This document shows positions 23,727 to 30,845 of a DNA stretch of 34,753 nucleotides, in pieces. The position numbers and the translations under genes were made by a program. The notes below the pieces were generated by a model, which was not told the origin of the DNA, ran no database searches, and was given only the letters and a program-made list of their open reading frames with translations. Positions within the stretch are counted from its first letter, which is position 1. Each line of letters opens with the position of its first letter. Origin of the DNA: Desulfurococcales archaeon (GTDB taxonomy: Archaea > Thermoproteota > Thermoprotei_A > Sulfolobales > WANQ01); the NCBI GenBank assembly GCA_027030065.1, contig JALVFK010000099.1:1-34753 (forward strand), read 5' to 3'.

Positions 23727-24848
23727 TTACTTAATTTTTTTCTTCAAATTCTCTTTTATCCACTCGTTTGTTAAACGTTTAGTAAATCCTATTGTTAGTT
23801 TTACTGCATTCTCCACATCAGCTAGGCTGAGTACTTCGACTGGTGAGTGAATGTATCTTGTGGGTATAGATATTGTTCCAGCTGGAACACCCTCCTTGTT
23901 CAACTGTATTATTGATGCATCCGTAGTCCCTCCCGTAAGTATTTCTAATTGATAGGGTATGTTCTCCTCCTTTGCTGTTCTTATTAGAAGCTCCCTGACA
24001 GCCGGATGAGCTATTAGCCCAGACCCTCTCCTACCATCCATTATCTTAATAGCTGGTCCCTTACCGATCTTGGTTACTTGTTCATGCTCCTCAACACCTG
24101 GAACATCGCTTGCAACAGTAACATCTAGAGCCAATGCTACGTGTGGTTCAATAGCGAAGGCGGCTACTCTAGCTCCCTTTAATCCTACTTCTTCCTGAAC
24201 AGTTGCTACAGCATAGACGTCTACCTCGTGGTCATCAAGAGCCTTAAAGGCTTCTATCATAGTTGTAACGCCAACACGGTCGTCAAAAGCTCTTCCCGAA
24301 ACTATATCGGGGTTTCCTAGTCTTACAACATCTCTATCTAATACAATAATACTTCCAGGACCTATCCCTAGTTTCTCTGCTTCTTCTCTACTACTAACTC
24401 CTATATCTATGAACAAGTTGTTCATAGGTATAACTTGTTTAGCTTCCTCGGGCTTCATAACATGAGGAGGCTTAGAGCCTATTACACCTCTCACAACATT
24501 CTTTCCACCAAGCGACTTTATGAGTACACGCTGAGCTGGTAGAATACGTTCACTCCACCCACCTATAGGAGCAAACCTAATAAAGCCACGTTCATCTACA
24601 TGAGTTACCATTAACCCTATTTCATCCATATGTGCAGCAACCATGAACCTACCGGAACCACGTGAACCCTTCTTAACAGCTATAACATTTCCAAGACTAT
24701 CAACCCACAGTTCATCGGCATAGGGTTTTAGCTCATCAATTATAAGCCCACGTATCTCTTCTTCATGACCGGATACAGATATAGTAGAACAAAGCCGTTT
24801 AAGTAAGGAGTAAATAGTATCCTTACTATAACGATAACTCAATACCAT
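23727..24848 (-). CDS. M42-family aminopeptidase (TET-type)
   Basis: A 373-residue dinuclear zinc or cobalt aminopeptidase of the M42 family, the self-compartmentalising TET peptidases that digest short peptides in archaeal cytoplasm. Visible metal and catalytic residues lie in MVAAHMDEIGLMV (first His), SGRAFDDRVG (bridging Asp), VATVQEEVGLKGA (catalytic Glu pair), ALALDVTVASD, and IPTRYIHSPVEVL (last His). The annotation 'endoglucanase' seen for relatives is wrong. The start MVLSYRYSKDTIYSLLKRL has GGTG just before ATG (24846-24848). A dyad with TATA (24876-24902) lies upstream. Confidence 0.92.
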   Translation of the reverse strand: MVLSYRYSKDTIYSLLKRLCSTISVSGHEEEIRGLIIDELKPYADELWVDSLGNVIAVKKGSRGSGRFMVAAHMDEIGLMVTHVDERGFIRFAPIGGWSERILPAQRVLIKSLGGKNVVRGVIGSKPPHVMKPEEAKQVIPMNNLFIDIGVSSREEAEKLGIGPGSIIVLDRDVVRLGNPDIVSGRAFDDRVGVTTMIEAFKALDDHEVDVYAVATVQEEVGLKGARVAAFAIEPHVALALDVTVASDVPGVEEHEQVTKIGKGPAIKIMDGRRGSGLIAHPAVRELLIRTAKEENIPYQLEILTGGTTDASIIQLNKEGVPAGTISIPTRYIHSPVEVLSLADVENAVKLTIGFTKRLTNEWIKENLKKKIK

Positions 24849-24886
24849 ATCACCAAGGTATAACTACACAGTCTAAGACTAATAAA

Positions 24887-24902
24887 ATCTGACCCGTCAG
24901 AT
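24887..24902. promoter_or_regulatory. Dyad ATCTGAC-CC-GTCAGAT, candidate operator
   Basis: A perfect 7+7 dyad with a 2-base centre, about 40-54 bases upstream of the M42 gene and next to a TTTTATT box (24881-24887 on the minus strand). The position suits a repressor or activator site. It also lies 50 bases past the 3' end of the minus-strand tRNA-Met, so ending that transcript is an alternative role. Confidence 0.4.
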
Positions 24903-24950
24903 CTAAGTCAACTAGAACAAGATTATTTATGGCGGCGGGGGGTCGGTAGC

Positions 24951-25051
24951 TGGTAGCGGGGGGTGGATTCTCCCGGGGCCTATGCCCCGTTTTGAACCAC
25001 CGACCTCGGGGTTATGAGCCCCGCGGGCTAACCTGGCTACCCTACCCCGCT
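24951..25051 (-). tRNA. Initiator tRNA-Met (CAT) with intron in the T-loop, CCA encoded
   Basis: On the minus strand the pieces are: acceptor AGCGGGG/CCCCGCT with the A1-U72 pair of archaeal initiator tRNA, D-arm with GTAGCCAGGTTA, anticodon stem CGGGG/CCCCG with three G-C pairs next to loop CTCATAA (anticodon CAT), variable AGGTC and T-stem GGTGG/CCACC. The T-loop is 30 instead of 7 bases, so about 23 bases must be spliced out (see 24969-24991). The discriminator A and CCA are encoded (24954-24951). There is no intron at the usual 37/38 position. An extra 7-pair helix could form between leader (25058-25064) and trailer (24934-24940). Confidence 0.9.
24969..24991 (-). other. Non-canonical tRNA intron (T-loop, about position 58/59)
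   Basis: Inside the T-loop an insert contains the hairpin CGGGGC-AUAG-GCCCCG. Removing about 23 bases restores TTCAAAT. On either side, TTC can pair with GAA, leaving small bulges (AAAA and GGA) next to the hairpin, which is like a relaxed bulge-helix-bulge site for the archaeal tRNA splicing endonuclease. The exact cut sites could shift by one or two bases. Confidence 0.75.
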
Positions 25052-25103
25052 GTGTTACCCCGCCAGCTATTACTGTTTGTTTGTTGGTCTTTTAAGCTTA
25101 TCG

Positions 25104-25382
25104 TTATTGGTGTGATTTGATAGTGTTGAATGCGGTGAATTGTTTTCTCGGGTTTGTTTCGGATAGTATTTTTTCTATGTTTTTATCTGACAGCTCTGAT
25201 GCTATTACAATGGATTGACCATTTTTTAAGAGGGCTAATGCTTTATCTACTAGTTCGTCTTCGTTCTCAGTCTTTATTATCTTTATGTTGTACTTGTCTT
25301 CAAACAATTCAATATATCTTGGAGGCTCGCATACTGTGTCTTTTATCATTAGCACGTAAATATTCTTTTCACGGTATTCCAT
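25104..25382 (-). CDS. Small hypothetical protein, 92 residues
   Basis: The protein has an alternating strand-helix layout: EKNIYVLMIKD, PPRYIELFEDKYNIKIIKTE, EDELVDKALALLKNGQSIVI, ELSDKNIEKILSETNP. It resembles half of a Rossmann or receiver-like domain without recognisable active residues. Soluble, no Cys motif. ATG 25380-25382. It lies directly upstream of tRNA-iMet on the same strand (52-base gap). The family is not recognised, and the opposite strand reads as a hydrophobic shadow, so this strand is preferred. Confidence 0.65.
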   Translation of the reverse strand: MEYREKNIYVLMIKDTVCEPPRYIELFEDKYNIKIIKTENEDELVDKALALLKNGQSIVIASELSDKNIEKILSETNPRKQFTAFNTIKSHQ

Positions 25383-25469
25383 ATATGATCACTGTATAAT
25401 TGTTTTCGTCTAGGATAATTATTAATATTGTCTTAATGAATATAGGGTTTCAGCATTGGGAGAAGAGAC

Positions 25470-25733
25470 GTGGCTAAGTTAAGTGATGAGTGGGAGTGGC
25501 TTAGGGATCTATACTTTGAGGCTCGTAGACGCTGGATAGATATAGAAATAGATAAAGTGAAAGTCCGTAGGTCGAAAATAGAAGTGTACATGAGGATTCG
25601 AGGGGAGAATGTTAAAATAATAATATACAATGATGGCAGGGTATGGGTTGTTTCAAGACTAAAGGGTTTGAATATTGCTTTAAAGAGGGTAGTACTACAT
25701 ATATTGGAGAGAAAACGAAAAAAGCAAGACTAA
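25470..25733 (+). CDS. Small basic hypothetical protein, 87 residues
   Basis: Begins at GTG 25470 with GGGAGAAGAG at 25458-25467. The N-terminal helix is rich in Trp and Arg (SDEWEWLRDLYFEARRRW), followed by strands (DKVKVRRSKIEVYMRIRG, NVKIIIYNDGRVWVVSR) and a basic C-terminal helix ending ERKRKKQD. The charge pattern suits RNA or DNA binding. No family recognised. The DUF2192 gene follows 50 bases later in the same direction, so the two may be one transcription unit. Confidence 0.7.
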   Translation: MAKLSDEWEWLRDLYFEARRRWIDIEIDKVKVRRSKIEVYMRIRGENVKIIIYNDGRVWVVSRLKGLNIALKRVVLHILERKRKKQD

Positions 25734-25783
25734 AGTCTTTGGAATGTTAGGATAGTTAAAAGAAATAAGTAAAGGGTTGATCA

Positions 25784-26512
25784 ATGAGTTCAAAGACTCA
25801 GAGAAACCCCTATAGGAAGAAAATAAATACGTTGGTAGATTTGTGGACTAAGATTATAGAATACTATGCAGAAGGCGGTGTAAAGAGAAAGGAAATAGAG
25901 GAGTTGCTAAGGAAATACTATGAGGAGCGGCGGATAACACCCTTTAAGGGGAAGGCTACACCCGAGGACCTATATGATAAAGAGCTTACCAGTCTATACA
26001 TAGTGGGTAAATACGGTCTAGGATTAGATAAAGAATACCGTGAAATATTCGATGAAGTATTTTATCACGAGGAGACATTTGAAAGAATAATAGAACTCAT
26101 CTTAAGAGAAGAACACGGTGTAAGAGAACTAGTATTGAACCTACTAGGTGGTTCTCTAGAGCCTAATACTTTAGCAAGAATACTCCGCGTAATGTTCACT
26201 ATGGTTATTCTAGGATTTAGAAAAGAAGAAGAACTCCATAAGCTACTGAGAAAATTTGCAGAATACTTCCCAGAGCATAAGGACACGTTGAGAAAGTATA
26301 CGAGATTCTATATTGCATTCCGTGTTGCAGAAGCAATAGCTAAAGGAGAGGTTAAAAACCGTGTCTCCAAGGAGGCACTAAAACAATCGCTTGCATTGAG
26401 AATAGGGTTCGAGAAATCGATACCCGATGATAAATACGTGTACTCTATTGCAAAAGAAGTATTCAAAGTGCCCTCAAAGATATTGAAGAATATATTGAAT
26501 GTCGAGGAATAA
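25784..26512 (+). CDS. DUF2192 family protein
   Basis: A 242-residue, mainly helical, highly charged protein matching the crenarchaeal DUF2192 family as I recall it. The N-terminus has YRKKINTLVDLWTKIIEYYA and the conserved-looking KGKATPEDLYDKELTSLYIV, then GKYGLGLDKEY. The middle and end are helix after helix (FERIIELILREEHGVRELVL, ILRVMFTMVILGFRKEEELH, KEALKQSLALRIGFEKSIPD). Cytoplasmic. Function unknown in the whole family; its limit to crenarchaea suggests an information-processing or cell-structure role (inference). Confidence 0.75.
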   Translation: MSSKTQRNPYRKKINTLVDLWTKIIEYYAEGGVKRKEIEELLRKYYEERRITPFKGKATPEDLYDKELTSLYIVGKYGLGLDKEYREIFDEVFYHEETFERIIELILREEHGVRELVLNLLGGSLEPNTLARILRVMFTMVILGFRKEEELHKLLRKFAEYFPEHKDTLRKYTRFYIAFRVAEAIAKGEVKNRVSKEALKQSLALRIGFEKSIPDDKYVYSIAKEVFKVPSKILKNILNVEE

Positions 26513-26546
26513 GGGTAATCAATTTTGTTTGTGATAAACCAACTAG

Positions 26547-26556
26547 TTTATAAATA
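26547..26556 (+). promoter_or_regulatory. TATA box (TTTATAAATA) of the HTH-CBS gene
   Basis: A textbook archaeal box A. Transcription would start near 26578-26582, leaving about 30 bases of leader before the ribosome site GAGGTGA at 26611-26617. This spacing supports translation starting shortly after 26617, rather than at the ATG 120 bases from the transcription start. Confidence 0.65.
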
Positions 26557-26623
26557 GGGGTATAATAGATTCTACACGGTCAGACTAGTGAAACATATAC
26601 AAAATATCTAGAGGTGACCGGGA

Positions 26624-27523
26624 ATCCTTTATCGTTTATCATATACTCAACGCGAAGTATTATTCGCACTTATAAAACTTTACAGTAAGCATGGTCGAAT
26701 GATAAAGAGTAGAGACATAGCCGAAATGGTGGGCAAAGACGAGGGAACGGTGAGAAACATAATAGCGAGTCTCAAAGCCATGGGATTTATTGAAAGCAAG
26801 ACAGGTCCACGTGGAGGCTATATGCCAACTCTTAAAGCATTCGAGTACATTAGAATGCCGATATATGCTCATACATATGAGGCGATAAGAGTTACAAAAG
26901 ACGGAAATGAATTGGACATAGGTATATTGGGGATAGAATTACTTGACATAACGAGCCCCATGGGTAATAGAGCGGTACTAAAAGTAGCGGGAGACCTAGG
27001 ATTAATCAAACCGGGAGACAATATAACTCTAGGTCCGACGCCTTCTAATAGACTAGTTATAGAAGGCAAAGTACTATTTGTTGATGAGTTGAGAAAAGAA
27101 ATAGTAATAGACATAAACAGAATAGTAAGCATCCCCCGAGAACCAGTAATAAACATAGCATCAAGAAAACTAGTAACCGTGCCATCAGAAGCAAGTATTC
27201 GTGACGTAGCAAAAGTATTATTCAAACACGGAATACGTGGCGCCCCAGTATTAGACCACAACGGCAACGTCATAGGCCTAATAACCACAGCCGATATAGC
27301 TAAAGCCGTTACCGAAGACAACATAGAAGCAAATGTACAAGAATATATGAGAAAAGAAGTCGTCAAAATAAGAGATAACGAAGATATCCTCGATGCAATA
27401 AAGCTAATGATAGATAAAGGCATAGGTAGACTCCTCGTAATAAACTCCTCCGGAAAACCAGTCGGCATAATAACTCGTACAGATATCCTTAGAAGAATTG
27501 CTGGCCTAGAAAAAATAATATAG
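26624..27523 (+). CDS. Transcriptional regulator: winged helix + linker domain + two CBS domains
   Basis: From the first ATG (26699) the frame encodes 274 residues, but that cuts into the DNA-binding domain. Upstream, in frame, reads YTQREVLFALIKLYSKHGRM before IKSRDIAEMVGKDEGTVRNI, completing the winged helix as in other archaeal HTH-CBS proteins, which typically start 'TQRE.L.ALI.LY'. No ATG, GTG or TTG lies between the in-frame TGA (26615-26617) and that block; ATC at 26624 stands six bases after a perfect GAGGTGA. Next is a linker domain (LDIGILGIELLDITSPMGNR) and two CBS domains (ASIRDVAKVLFKHGIRGAPV; EDILDAIKLMIDKGIGRLLV). Likely a nucleotide-sensing regulator. Confidence 0.85.
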   Translation: MLYRLSYTQREVLFALIKLYSKHGRMIKSRDIAEMVGKDEGTVRNIIASLKAMGFIESKTGPRGGYMPTLKAFEYIRMPIYAHTYEAIRVTKDGNELDIGILGIELLDITSPMGNRAVLKVAGDLGLIKPGDNITLGPTPSNRLVIEGKVLFVDELRKEIVIDINRIVSIPREPVINIASRKLVTVPSEASIRDVAKVLFKHGIRGAPVLDHNGNVIGLITTADIAKAVTEDNIEANVQEYMRKEVVKIRDNEDILDAIKLMIDKGIGRLLVINSSGKPVGIITRTDILRRIAGLEKII

Positions 27524-27542
27524 CAACATAGTTACGGCAGTT

Positions 27543-27596
27543 GTGATGAATACTCCCCAACCAGACACAATGGATGAAGACAATTCCTTTAGCTGA
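27543..27596 (+). ncRNA. C/D box guide sRNA, guides match 16S rRNA 885/912 region
   Basis: C box GTGATGA (27543-27549, perfect), guide ATACTCCCCAAC, D'-like CAGA (27562-27565), C'-like ATGAAGA (27574-27580), guide CAATTCCTTTAG and a perfect D box CTGA (27593-27596). Eleven bases of the second guide are complementary to TAAAGGAATTG of archaeal 16S rRNA (E. coli about 912-922), and nine bases of the first to TGGGGAGTA (about 884-892), as I recall that conserved sequence. By the fifth-base rule the D guide would place a 2'-O-methyl on the A at about 915. Confidence 0.65.
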
Positions 27597-27763
27597 GGCA
27601 GTTAGTGAAAGGCTTGTTTTACCCACACAAGCAGAGAAATACGTTGAACTAGTAAAGCTGGTTTTCCGGGATAACTTTCTAGTAATAATGGTATTGGGCT
27701 AAGTATATTGTAATAAAATTCTTATATAGTGGATTAAAGGTAGTAGGGGGAGGGAAATCCGGT

Positions 27764-28027
27764 ATGGTAAAGAGCGTTGCAGTTGAGAAAGTAGAGAAAA
27801 AATACATTGTTAAGAAGGGGGAGGACATATTCTACGTTGAACTAGCTAGAACAGTTGATGGTAAACCAATAGTATCTGTATTCAAGGAGACCCGTCATAC
27901 AATTGTAAAGATGGAGGGTAGACGTAAGGAGAAGGAAGATTGGGAGTACGACTTAGATGATGCTGAAGAGATAGAGTATGAGAAGCTACCAGAAAATATT
28001 AGAAGAGCTTTAAGCCAGCTCATCTAA
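27764..28027 (+). CDS. Small hypothetical protein, 87 residues
   Basis: The protein opens with strands (VAVEKVEKKYIVKKGEDIFY, VELARTVDGKPIVSVFKETR) and ends in an acidic helix (DLDDAEEIEYEKLPENIRRA). It looks like a compact beta domain with an acidic tail, possibly a partner for a basic surface. The family is not recognised. GGGAGGG at 27749-27755 and CTTATATAG at 27721-27729 provide a ribosome site and box A. Its end overlaps the convergent Lhr helicase gene by 18 bases. Confidence 0.7.
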   Translation: MVKSVAVEKVEKKYIVKKGEDIFYVELARTVDGKPIVSVFKETRHTIVKMEGRRKEKEDWEYDLDDAEEIEYEKLPENIRRALSQLI

Positions 28028-30706
28028 ACCGCTTTTATCTCCTGCAATTATTGTTTTACGAGCAGCTATAACCTCCATTACACGTCTATGGAGTAGTTCT
28101 AGTAGCTTTTTCCTATCCTCCATTAATACTACATCACTATAGCCCTGTGCCACCAGGTTATGTGCAAAGGGGCTTGGCACTGTATTAGGTCCTATAACCT
28201 TTACCTCTATTACGCCGTTATGGAGCCACTTTAATACCTTCTTAGCAGCATTAATGTTCATGTAGTCTTCAAGTATTTCTCTAAAGGTCTCCTTGAGGAC
28301 GGGGAAGTCTGGAACACGCTCTATAATTCTCAGCAATGTCTGCGCATTTACTTGTCTACGGTAGAGACTTGTCTCTACCCCCTTGTAGCGCCTAAGTATC
28401 ATAAAGGATCTTTCAGCACAGTGCCTAAATCTGCGCTTTAAGAGCTCTGTGTACCTTAGAACTTTCCTTAATATATTCTCAATATTGTCTTCTCGTAGAC
28501 TATAAACGAGATCTATTATGTCAACGCTAACGTTATTGTATGGTAGTGTTAGCATGAAGCCATTGTCGGATACAGTTATTCTAACATTGCTATTAGTTCT
28601 CTGTGAAAGAAGGTAGGCGTATGCCCTAGATAACGCGTTATTTGTTCTCCTACCATATAGTGTGTGGAATATAATGTTGAAGGTCTCTCTATCATCCCAT
28701 AATTCTATGAGCAATAATCTATCTGATGGTACTATACCATTAGTAAACAATAGTTGCTCAATAAAATACTCGTATATGGCTTCAGCGGCATGGGGTTCCA
28801 ATAAGTACTCATTGATAAGCCATTCTATAACCTTCTCTCTGGGATACTCTGTGATCATCTCGGATACTATTCTCCTAAATCTTGCAACCTCTAATGCTGA
28901 ATCAAAGGCTAGGGGTAGCATTTCGGAAAACCAGCTTGGCACTGTAGGACGTATTCCTTCAACTCTTCTAACATAGATTCTATTAATATCGCTTCTAACA
29001 TACTCGTATGTTCGTCCTCCTAACACGAATATATCACCAGGTGTTAGGATTTGAGCAAATTCTTCCTCTAAGTCGCCAACATATTTCTTATCGTCTAATG
29101 TAAAGACTCTTATCTTCGCCTCATCGGGTATCGTACCAGTATTCAAATAATATATCATTCTCGAGCCACGACGTCTACCGAAAATTCCTTCTTCTTCGTC
29201 AAACCATATTTTGGCATATACTTTTGAATCCTCGAACAGCTCCCTATACTTTCCCGACAAGTATCTTATGACGTTAATGAAATCACTCCACTCTAAGTTA
29301 TGAAATGTGTAACTCCTCTTCACTAGCTTGTATGCTTCATCTACATGCCACTTCTTTTCAAGAGCCATGCCTACAATATGTTGTGCTAGCACATCAAGAG
29401 GGTTCCTAGGTATTCTTATATGATCTATTTTTCTTTCAAGGGCTGCTTTCACTAGAACAGTATTCTCAACTAAGTCGTCTCTATCAACTACTATAACTCT
29501 GCCCTTACTAACCTGTCTTATATGGTGTCCGCTTCTACCAATACGTTGTAGGAGTCTGGAAACGCTTTTAGGACTGCTTAGCAGTACAACTAGGTCTATC
29601 CATCCTATATCTATTCCTAGCTCTAGGCTTGTAGACGATACAACTACTCTTAATTCTCCCCGCTTAAGCTTCTCCTCTACACTTAGCCTTAGATCCCTAC
29701 TCAAGCTACTATGATGAGCTTCTATTTCATCTGCATCAAGTATGCCTTCTTTCTCAAATATCTTGCGTAGCTTATATACTACCCTCTCGGTAGAACTCCT
29801 CGTATTTGTGAAAATAAGTGTTGTACGATGCTTCTTTATCAAGTCTACTAGGACACGATATATAGCTTCATTTACTTCATCAGCTGGTGTATGTATTAAG
29901 TCCTTTACGGGGCATATAACCCTAATATCCATGGGCTTAGTAAATCTAGCATCTACTATCCTACAAGGACGCGGTGTTCCATCATCATTAAATCCTACAA
30001 GGAATTTTGCTACCTCTTCTAGTGGCGCTATTGTAGCGCTAAGTCCTATCCTAATTAACGGTCTTCCCACAAGGTTTTCAAGTCTTTCAATACTAAGACT
30101 TAAATGACTTCCACGCTTACTGCTAGCTATCTCATGGATCTCGTCAACTACTATCCAGCGAGTATTCCTTAACCTTTCTCTAAACTTTGGTGCCACCAAT
30201 ATTATTGATAGCGATTCAGGTGTTGTTATCAGTATGTGGGGTGGGTTTCTCAGCATTCTCTGCTTCTCTGTAGGACTAGTATCACTTGTCCTCACAGCAA
30301 CCTTTATTTCAGGAATATTAAAGCCCATACGTTCTGCTTCAGCCATAATGCCTTTAATAGGCTCAAGTAAATTTCGATGCATATCATTATTTAATGCACG
30401 AAGAGGTGAAACATATACAACATATATCTGGTCTTCAAGCTCTTTCCGCTCAGCATACTCGTATAGAGTATCTAGTAAGGCTAAGAATACTGCAAGCGTC
30501 TTACCCGTACCTGTAGGGCTAGATATTAAGACACTATTCCCAGCCTTTATCTCAGGTATAGCCATTAGTTGAGGTGGAGTAAACTTCCCGTATCTTTTAC
30601 GAAACCATTCCGCAACATAGGGTCTGAGAAGTCCGTATACTTCTTCATCGCTAGGCATACTGTCTACAAACGATATAGTCACTGTGTCTCCGCCTACTGG
30701 ATACAC
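28010..30706 (-). CDS. Lhr-family ATP-dependent helicase
   Basis: An 898-residue superfamily 2 helicase of the archaeal Lhr type. Motifs in order: FTPPQLMAIP (Q motif), SSPTGTGKT (62-70, Walker A), VSPLRALNND (Ia), TTPESL, VVDEIHE (187-192, motif II), GLSATIAP (III), LIFTNTRSS (IV), VVSSTSLELGIDIG (V) and LQRIGRSGHH (VI). Afterwards come the winged-helix and Lhr-specific C-terminal core (FVLGGRTYEYVRSDINRIYV). Lhr enzymes unwind RNA-DNA and DNA 3' to 5' and take part in repair or RNA processing. The cysteine-rich end of aLhr1 is absent, so aLhr2 is more likely. GTG start 30704-30706; a later GTG (VTISFVDSM) is possible. Confidence 0.92.
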   Translation of the reverse strand: MYPVGGDTVTISFVDSMPSDEEVYGLLRPYVAEWFRKRYGKFTPPQLMAIPEIKAGNSVLISSPTGTGKTLAVFLALLDTLYEYAERKELEDQIYVVYVSPLRALNNDMHRNLLEPIKGIMAEAERMGFNIPEIKVAVRTSDTSPTEKQRMLRNPPHILITTPESLSIILVAPKFRERLRNTRWIVVDEIHEIASSKRGSHLSLSIERLENLVGRPLIRIGLSATIAPLEEVAKFLVGFNDDGTPRPCRIVDARFTKPMDIRVICPVKDLIHTPADEVNEAIYRVLVDLIKKHRTTLIFTNTRSSTERVVYKLRKIFEKEGILDADEIEAHHSSLSRDLRLSVEEKLKRGELRVVVSSTSLELGIDIGWIDLVVLLSSPKSVSRLLQRIGRSGHHIRQVSKGRVIVVDRDDLVENTVLVKAALERKIDHIRIPRNPLDVLAQHIVGMALEKKWHVDEAYKLVKRSYTFHNLEWSDFINVIRYLSGKYRELFEDSKVYAKIWFDEEEGIFGRRRGSRMIYYLNTGTIPDEAKIRVFTLDDKKYVGDLEEEFAQILTPGDIFVLGGRTYEYVRSDINRIYVRRVEGIRPTVPSWFSEMLPLAFDSALEVARFRRIVSEMITEYPREKVIEWLINEYLLEPHAAEAIYEYFIEQLLFTNGIVPSDRLLLIELWDDRETFNIIFHTLYGRRTNNALSRAYAYLLSQRTNSNVRITVSDNGFMLTLPYNNVSVDIIDLVYSLREDNIENILRKVLRYTELLKRRFRHCAERSFMILRRYKGVETSLYRRQVNAQTLLRIIERVPDFPVLKETFREILEDYMNINAAKKVLKWLHNGVIEVKVIGPNTVPSPFAHNLVAQGYSDVVLMEDRKKLLELLHRRVMEVIAARKTIIAGDKSGLDELA

Positions 30707-30845
30707 TCTGGAAGCTATAGCGGGTTTTAGTATATTGCCCTATCCGCTATAGCTGGTTTGGTAGTGTAAAACAATGTTTACGGTAAAACCTTATCTAACA
30801 CAAACATATATCTAGTAGGTGCTGGTTAAAGACAAGGTGTTCTCT

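Noticed and set aside
25154-25399. 81-residue plus-strand ORF
   Set aside because: Hydrophobic shadow of the 92-residue minus-strand gene, which has a better start and a soluble strand-helix pattern.
26869-27468. 199-codon open frame on the minus strand
   Set aside because: It is the antisense shadow of the HTH-CBS gene, Ser/Leu/Thr-rich without domains.
27574-27702. 42-residue ORF (MKTIPLAEAVSERLVLPTQA...)
   Set aside because: It starts in the C' box of the candidate sRNA and covers its guide. The rRNA match favours the RNA reading, and no ribosome site precedes the ATG. It could be a decayed gene end, but is not called.
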